The position numbers and the translations under genes are program-made. The notes beneath the pieces are model-generated. The model worked only from the letters and a program-made list of their open reading frames with translations. It did no database searches and was not told the DNA's origin. Shown here piece after piece: positions 60,335 to 64,000 of a stretch of 64,000 nt of DNA. The stretch's first letter is position 1; every line of letters begins with the position of its first letter. This stretch comes from Paenibacillus agaridevorans (GTDB taxonomy: Bacteria; Bacillota; Bacilli; Paenibacillales; Paenibacillaceae): contig NZ_BDQX01000339.1 in assembly GCF_003112455.1 (NCBI RefSeq), forward strand, positions 36,534 to 100,533, written 5' to 3'.

Positions 60335-61213
60335 CTATGCTAGCTTCATTAACCAAGAGGCAAGTGCCTCGCCAATTTCATGAGGCGAATCCTCCTGGGG
60401 ATAATGAAGTCCGCGGACGGTAATCTCCGTTTGCATGGGCCAGGTTCGGCAGAATTCAACATGGGATTTCGGCATTGTGCCTGGATCGCAGTTAACGAAA
60501 AGTTTCGGGAACGAGCTCTGGGCTAACCACTCACCGTACCTGATCACAATGTCCGTCACATCGGCCGGGTTTCCATCAAAGGGAAGTTGCCGCGGCCAGG
60601 TTAACGTTGGTCGGCGTCCTTCGCCGGGCAGCAAGAATGGTCGACGATATTCCGCCATCTCATCCTCCGTCAACTTGCGCATAATGCCGATTGGAAGGTT
60701 CGTCTCGATGAAAGAGTTGTGTTCTAACACCATTTGCTCACCCTCGCTGGATCGTAATGCCTGGAAAATGTTCCGTCCCCGTTCCGGCAGCTCGCTCCAA
60801 CTACGCGGTTTTATGATTCCCTCCATGTAGGCGATTCCTTTAACGGCATCCGGATGGCGGTACGCCCAATCAAATCCCAAGGCCGATCCCCAATCGTGCA
60901 CCACAAACGTAACCCGCTCGCGAACGCCAAGTTGATCCAGAAAGGCATCGAGGTAGCGACGATTCTCTACAAAAGTGTAAGAGTCGGAACCGCTATGGGG
61001 AATTTTTTCGGAATCCCCCATGCCTATGAGGTCAGGAGCAATGCAACGACCGAAATTTTGAGCATAAGGAATAATTTCACGCCAGAGATAAGAGGAAGTA
61101 GGGTTGCCGTGCAGAAAGACAATCGGATCGCCGCTTCCTTCGTCTACATAGGCCATTTCCAGACCGAGTACTCGTTGACGCTTTTTTTCGTAGGGGAAAG
61201 ACGTTTCAGTCAT
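60335..61213 (-). CDS. Haloalkane dehalogenase
   Basis: 292 residues from ATG 61213 (AAGGTGAG, spacing 7). It hydrolyses carbon-halogen bonds. The catalytic set of the DhaA (HLD-II) group is complete: nucleophile D107 in VVHDWGSALGFDWAYRH, acid E131 in AYMEGIIKP, base H270 in GLHYPQEDSPHEIG, and halide-binding N37 (LHGNPTSSYLW) and W108. It lies directly downstream of a divergent-free TetR gene on the same strand, 36 bases apart, so TetR probably controls it. Confidence 0.93.
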   Translation of the reverse strand: MTETSFPYEKKRQRVLGLEMAYVDEGSGDPIVFLHGNPTSSYLWREIIPYAQNFGRCIAPDLIGMGDSEKIPHSGSDSYTFVENRRYLDAFLDQLGVRERVTFVVHDWGSALGFDWAYRHPDAVKGIAYMEGIIKPRSWSELPERGRNIFQALRSSEGEQMVLEHNSFIETNLPIGIMRKLTEDEMAEYRRPFLLPGEGRRPTLTWPRQLPFDGNPADVTDIVIRYGEWLAQSSFPKLFVNCDPGTMPKSHVEFCRTWPMQTEITVRGLHYPQEDSPHEIGEALASWLMKLA

Positions 61214-61249
61214 AAAGAATCTCACCTTTCATTTGTAGGGAAACCAATA

Positions 61250-61837
61250 CTAAGGGCTAAGCGCCTTAGTAAATATGCGCACGCTTTCTTCAATAAAATC
61301 GTCCAGCACATCTTCCGAGACCGCTTCTTCGTCATTTAGTCTATTGATGAAAGCCCCGTAATTCATCCACATAAACGATAAGGCCTGGATCTCTGGATTA
61401 GAGGTGACCACTTTGCCTTCCGATGACATTGCAGTTAGATAATCAGTAAGCAAATTTTTTAAGTGGGTGGGATTGCGCGAAGCCTCTTGCAGAACAGAGT
61501 CAGGTAAAGTACTGCTACCTTTAAGCGCGATCGAGATTAATTTTCTATTCCGGTTCATAATGTTGTGATACGTTCGACTCACTGTAAGCAGGTCCTCTTG
61601 CAGATATCCCTTAAGATCTTCGTTAAAAAGCCTGGTCATCTCATTGCCATAGTGAAACCGGCTAAAGGCGGCCTCAAGCAGTTTTTCTTTTGTTCCAAAA
61701 TGGCGAAATAAAGTGACTTCGTTTACTCCGGCAGCTAGTGCGATTTCTTTGGTCGTGGTGCCGTCATATCCTTTTTCGGCCATGAGGTTGATAGTTGCCA
61801 ACAATAATTTCTCGCTTGTAGTCGGAGTAGCGCTCAT
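61250..61837 (-). CDS. TetR-family regulator
   Basis: 195 residues. Helix-turn-helix at 9-55: KLLLATINLMAEKGYDGTTTKEIALAAGVNEVTLFRHFGTKEKLLEAAFSRF. The C-terminal ligand domain is of the AcrR-like type. A dyad lies between its promoter and its start codon, so it likely represses itself and the dehalogenase gene behind it. AAGGAGGAATC precedes ATG 61837. Confidence 0.9.
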   Translation of the reverse strand: MSATPTTSEKLLLATINLMAEKGYDGTTTKEIALAAGVNEVTLFRHFGTKEKLLEAAFSRFHYGNEMTRLFNEDLKGYLQEDLLTVSRTYHNIMNRNRKLISIALKGSSTLPDSVLQEASRNPTHLKNLLTDYLTAMSSEGKVVTSNPEIQALSFMWMNYGAFINRLNDEEAVSEDVLDDFIEESVRIFTKALSP

Positions 61838-61855
61838 GAGATTCCTCCTTCCTTA

Positions 61856-61907
61856 ATGCAAGTACTTGCTTGCATTTCATTTTAGATCGGGTCTAACTAA
61901 ATGTCAA
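61856..61907 (-). promoter_or_regulatory. Promoter and operator of the TetR/dehalogenase operon
   Basis: Minus strand TTGACA (61907-61902), 17-base spacer, TAAAAT (61884-61879). Downstream of the -10 lies the dyad ATGCAAG (61856-61862) / CTTGCAT (61869-61875), which also contains the perfect palindrome GCAAGTACTTGC (61858-61869). Confidence 0.82.
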
Positions 61908-62054
61908 ACTTTTTCATCTGCGACGAATCCTTATGAATAATATGGCGAGCTCACGATGATCAGGAAGAGCTTAATATCTAATCAGAAGGCGAAGAAAGTG
62001 GACTCTATTCTTATACGAGAACAAGGATATTGCGCTGTAACGATCGTAGCCGGA

Positions 62055-62084
62055 TTGTGGTTTGGTCTGCCTTTATGATACAAT
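62055..62084 (+). promoter_or_regulatory. Probable promoter of the erm leader
   Basis: TTGTGG (62055-62060), 18-base spacer, TACAAT (62079-62084), 36 bases before the leader peptide ATG. Confidence 0.6.
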
Positions 62085-62119
62085 AACAACAGTTTAAGGA
62101 ACGGAGGGTTGTCCTGACG

Positions 62120-62170
62120 ATGGGTGCAGTTAATTACGGAAGATTACGTTTTGTCACTTTGTCCCGCTAA
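62120..62170 (+). CDS. Erm leader peptide, ErmD/K type
   Basis: Sixteen residues, MGAVNYGRLRFVTLSR, with GGAGGG 11 bases before the ATG. It shares the R-L-R-F-x-T-L segment with the ErmD leader MTHSMRLRFPTLNQ, in which ribosomes stall at the RLR motif when a macrolide is bound. Stalling should change the folding of the following 340-base leader and allow transcription into the methyltransferase gene. Confidence 0.85.
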   Translation: MGAVNYGRLRFVTLSR

Positions 62171-62261
62171 CTTCATAGTGAACAAAGGCTCTGCCTGCGA
62201 GCGGAGCAAAACGGAATCGGTCTGCCCATTTCAGGATATCCTATTGCATAATTGAAGGATA

Positions 62262-62287
62262 AGGGACAGCGTGTCTGTCTCTTTTTT
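62262..62287 (+). terminator. erm attenuator terminator 1
   Basis: AGGGACAG (62262-62269) and CTGTCTCT (62275-62282) form an 8-bp stem with one G-T pair and a 5-base loop, followed by six T. It would end transcription about 170 bases after the leader start when ribosomes do not stall. Confidence 0.85.
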
Positions 62288-62444
62288 GCGTGTACAAAAT
62301 AAGCACGGCATTAATCTTCTCATACCAAGGGAAAGTTGACGCTTATTCAATTATGCAATGAAACCTACAGCGAGCTGTTGTCCCGATGCTCACAGGGACG
62401 CTTGTTTGAATGCGCATATTGGTTGTTACATTCCCGTTGTTCCG

Positions 62445-62475
62445 CCGCAGGCCCGCGCCTGCGGTTCTTTTGTTT
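62445..62475 (+). terminator. erm attenuator terminator 2, next to the SD-masking stem
   Basis: CCGCAGGC (62445-62452) and GCCTGCGG (62457-62464) form a perfect 8-bp stem followed by TTCTTTTGTTT. CCCGTTGTT just before it (62433-62441) can pair with AACAACGGG of the erm ribosome site (62492-62500), so translation may be masked too. Confidence 0.85.
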
Positions 62476-62512
62476 ATCCAAGAAACTTAACAACAACGGG
62501 AGGAACGAATCT

Positions 62513-63349
62513 ATGCGCAAACAGAATAAGAAACATCGAACGGTTAGGAAACATAAAGCGGGGCCGAACTTTTCGGGGCAGCATCTGCTGCATCACCCGC
62601 GTACAATTAAGCAACTAATTGACACGATACAGCTGCAGCCAAGCGATACCGTGCTAGAGATCGGCGCAGGCAAAGGAAGTCTTACATTTCCGATTGCCGC
62701 AAGAGCAGGCAAGGTCATCGCTGTAGAGAATGATGCAGATTTCGTCAGGATGCTCCGAGCCAAAGCGGAAGACCATCCTCACATTAACATTATAGAAGCC
62801 GATTTTAGGCAAATGAGGCTGCCGGCCGGACCCTTCTGCGTAATCGCCAATATTCCGTTCTCTATCACAACGGCCATTCTCGATAAGCTGCTTGGGTTCG
62901 AAGGCAGATCATTCCAGCGAGGGGCGCTGATCCTGGAGAAAGGAGCGGCTATTCGATTTACGGAAAGCGCTACGCTGGATCCGAGGCTGCTCCTATGGAG
63001 AATGCAATTTCATTTCGACATGAGGAAGGTCATTCCGCGCACTCATTTTGCGCCGCCGCCTCGCGTTGACGCTGCTATCATTCGAGTTGCAAGAAGGGAT
63101 ACCTCTCTAGTCCCCGAGAAGGAAAGAAGGCGATTTGCCGCCTTCGCGTCATATCTGCTTCGTGAACCGCGACTTATGGCAGAGCATGCACTGGGAACCA
63201 TATTCACGCCGGCACAATTGAAAATTACATTGAGACTTGCACATGTTAGACGTGAGCAAGCAGTCGCTTCACTATCGCTTGAACAATGGGCATCGCTCTT
63301 TCTTGCCATGCTGCAGCATGTCGCTCCTCATCGTTGGCCGAGAGGGTAA
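62513..63349 (+). CDS. erm: 23S rRNA (adenine-N6) methyltransferase, Erm(D)-like
   Basis: 278 residues from ATG 62513 (GGGAGG, spacing 9); a longer frame upstream runs through the leader and is rejected. It methylates A2058 of 23S rRNA, which gives macrolide-lincosamide-streptogramin B resistance. N-terminal basic tail, GPNFSGQHLLHHP, SAM-binding motif VLEIGAGKGSLTFPIA, acidic residue VENDADF, motif IV IANIPFSIT, and the C-terminal RTHFAPPPRVDAAII of the RsmA/Erm family. The Arg/Lys-rich, 280-residue form with a long C-terminus matches the ErmD/J/K branch of Bacillus. Leader peptide and attenuators upstream show induction. Confidence 0.93.
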   Translation: MRKQNKKHRTVRKHKAGPNFSGQHLLHHPRTIKQLIDTIQLQPSDTVLEIGAGKGSLTFPIAARAGKVIAVENDADFVRMLRAKAEDHPHINIIEADFRQMRLPAGPFCVIANIPFSITTAILDKLLGFEGRSFQRGALILEKGAAIRFTESATLDPRLLLWRMQFHFDMRKVIPRTHFAPPPRVDAAIIRVARRDTSLVPEKERRRFAAFASYLLREPRLMAEHALGTIFTPAQLKITLRLAHVRREQAVASLSLEQWASLFLAMLQHVAPHRWPRG

Positions 63350-63504
63350 GTGTCCGGCCGCATGGCCCTGGCGATGTATGTATGGTATGTATAGCCGTAG
63401 AACAGAGCGCCGATTGAGGATCTGGCGATTAATTTTGAAATGCTTAATTAAACTTGAAAACCAATTGGCCTCATTCTTCGTGTTAGAAGAAAAGGAGGGA
63501 AACG

Positions 63505-64000
63505 ATGCGAGTGATCATGTCCATGTTGTTTACACGCAAAATGGTTGTCGAGAGTGAGCAGTCTGAGCAGTTGGACAACTCCATTCGCACAGCTTACGAC
63601 CGCCATATCAATCTTGTTTATCGGATTTGCTTCTCTATGATGGGAAACAAGCCGGATGCGGAAGATGCGGCTCAATCCGTATTCATAAAGCTTATGGAAT
63701 GCGGCAAATCTTTTGTTGATGTCGAGCATGAGAAGGCGTGGCTGATCGTGACTGCACAGAATCATTGCCGCGACCTGCTCCGCAAATGGTGGAGAAAAAA
63801 GGTTGTCGATCTAGAGAGCAGTTCAATGGAGCAAGCAGCAACGAAAGCGAATACGGTTTTGACCTGCGATATGGAGGAGGAGTTAAATAAGCTTCCCGCT
63901 AAGCAACGACTAGTCTTATATCTCCATTACTATGAGGGGTATAGGATAAACGAGATTGCTATTATGCTCAAAATGAATGTGAACACAGTAAAAACGCAGA
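63505..64000 (+). CDS. ECF-type sigma factor, 3' end beyond the window
   Basis: At least 165 residues from ATG 63505 (AAAGGAGGG, spacing 5); the frame is still open at the last base. Region 2: RTAYDRHINLVYRICFSMMGNKPDAEDAAQSVFIKLMECG ... HEKAWLIVTAQNHCRDLLRKWWRKK. Region 4: LNKLPAKQRLVLYLHYYEGYRINEIAIMLKMNVNTVKTQ. A partner anti-sigma gene is expected outside the window. It follows erm by 155 bases with no clear terminator between. Confidence 0.9.
   Translation, partial: MRVIMSMLFTRKMVVESEQSEQLDNSIRTAYDRHINLVYRICFSMMGNKPDAEDAAQSVFIKLMECGKSFVDVEHEKAWLIVTAQNHCRDLLRKWWRKKVVDLESSSMEQAATKANTVLTCDMEEELNKLPAKQRLVLYLHYYEGYRINEIAIMLKMNVNTVKTQ

Noticed and set aside
62336-62512. Longer N-terminus of the Erm protein
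   Set aside because: The frame would run through the second attenuator and the masking stem; GGGAGG before ATG 62513 and family alignment support the shorter form.

Overview
The window looks like a chromosomal segment of a Gram-positive, S-layer-bearing member of the Paenibacillaceae (Paenibacillus or Cohnella type). Pointers are SLH-domain proteins, large AraC regulators with an extracellular sensor next to LplB/YtcP-type sugar ABC genes, strong AGGAGG ribosome sites with frequent TTG/GTG starts, Fur boxes, a Btr-type siderophore regulator and an Erm(D/K)-type methyltransferase with its leader. No rRNA, tRNA, CRISPR array, prophage or intact transposase was seen.

Layout. 1-6.7 kb: end of an SLH protein, an intracellular GH2 enzyme, an AraC sensor-regulator and a methionine aminopeptidase. 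7-8.6 kb: Crp/Fnr regulator and a rhodanese sulfurtransferase. 8.6-32 kb: an accessory region built of small gene sets: a two-component system plus alpha/beta hydrolase enclosed by 62-bp inverted repeats; MarR plus SDR with three matching operators; a RHH/PIN toxin-antitoxin-like pair; a Fur-controlled iron set (siderophore-binding lipoprotein, a frameshifted Btr-like regulator, ferredoxin-NADP reductase); MerR, imine-reductase-like enzyme, GNAT, SnoaL; a GH9 cellulase with duplicated flanking modules; an SLH protein; and an ECF sigma/anti-sigma pair. Four extra copies of the last codons of the sulfurtransferase gene, all on the + strand and each followed by a hairpin, separate several of these sets. 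This is the most unusual structure in the window.

32-42.6 kb: a polysaccharide-utilisation locus: heparinase-II/III-like lyase, AraC membrane sensor, two permeases and a binding lipoprotein without an ATPase gene, then a Tat-signal beta-helix protein followed directly by its own tatA. 42.6-45.6 kb: a short SecA paralogue, a membrane protein and an XRE regulator.

45.9-64 kb: a mixed region rich in antibiotic-defence-like genes: ABC-F protein, a two-component system with a BcrAB-like ABC exporter, two aminoglycoside-phosphotransferase-fold kinases and an inducible Erm methyltransferase with a 16-residue leader peptide and two transcription attenuators. Between them lie a PRK06851-type ATPase, a RibD-like reductase, a queuosine-precursor transporter under a preQ1 riboswitch, a stand-alone tryptophan synthase beta chain, an SLC13-type transporter, a VOC protein and a haloalkane-dehalogenase/TetR pair. 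The window ends inside an ECF sigma gene.
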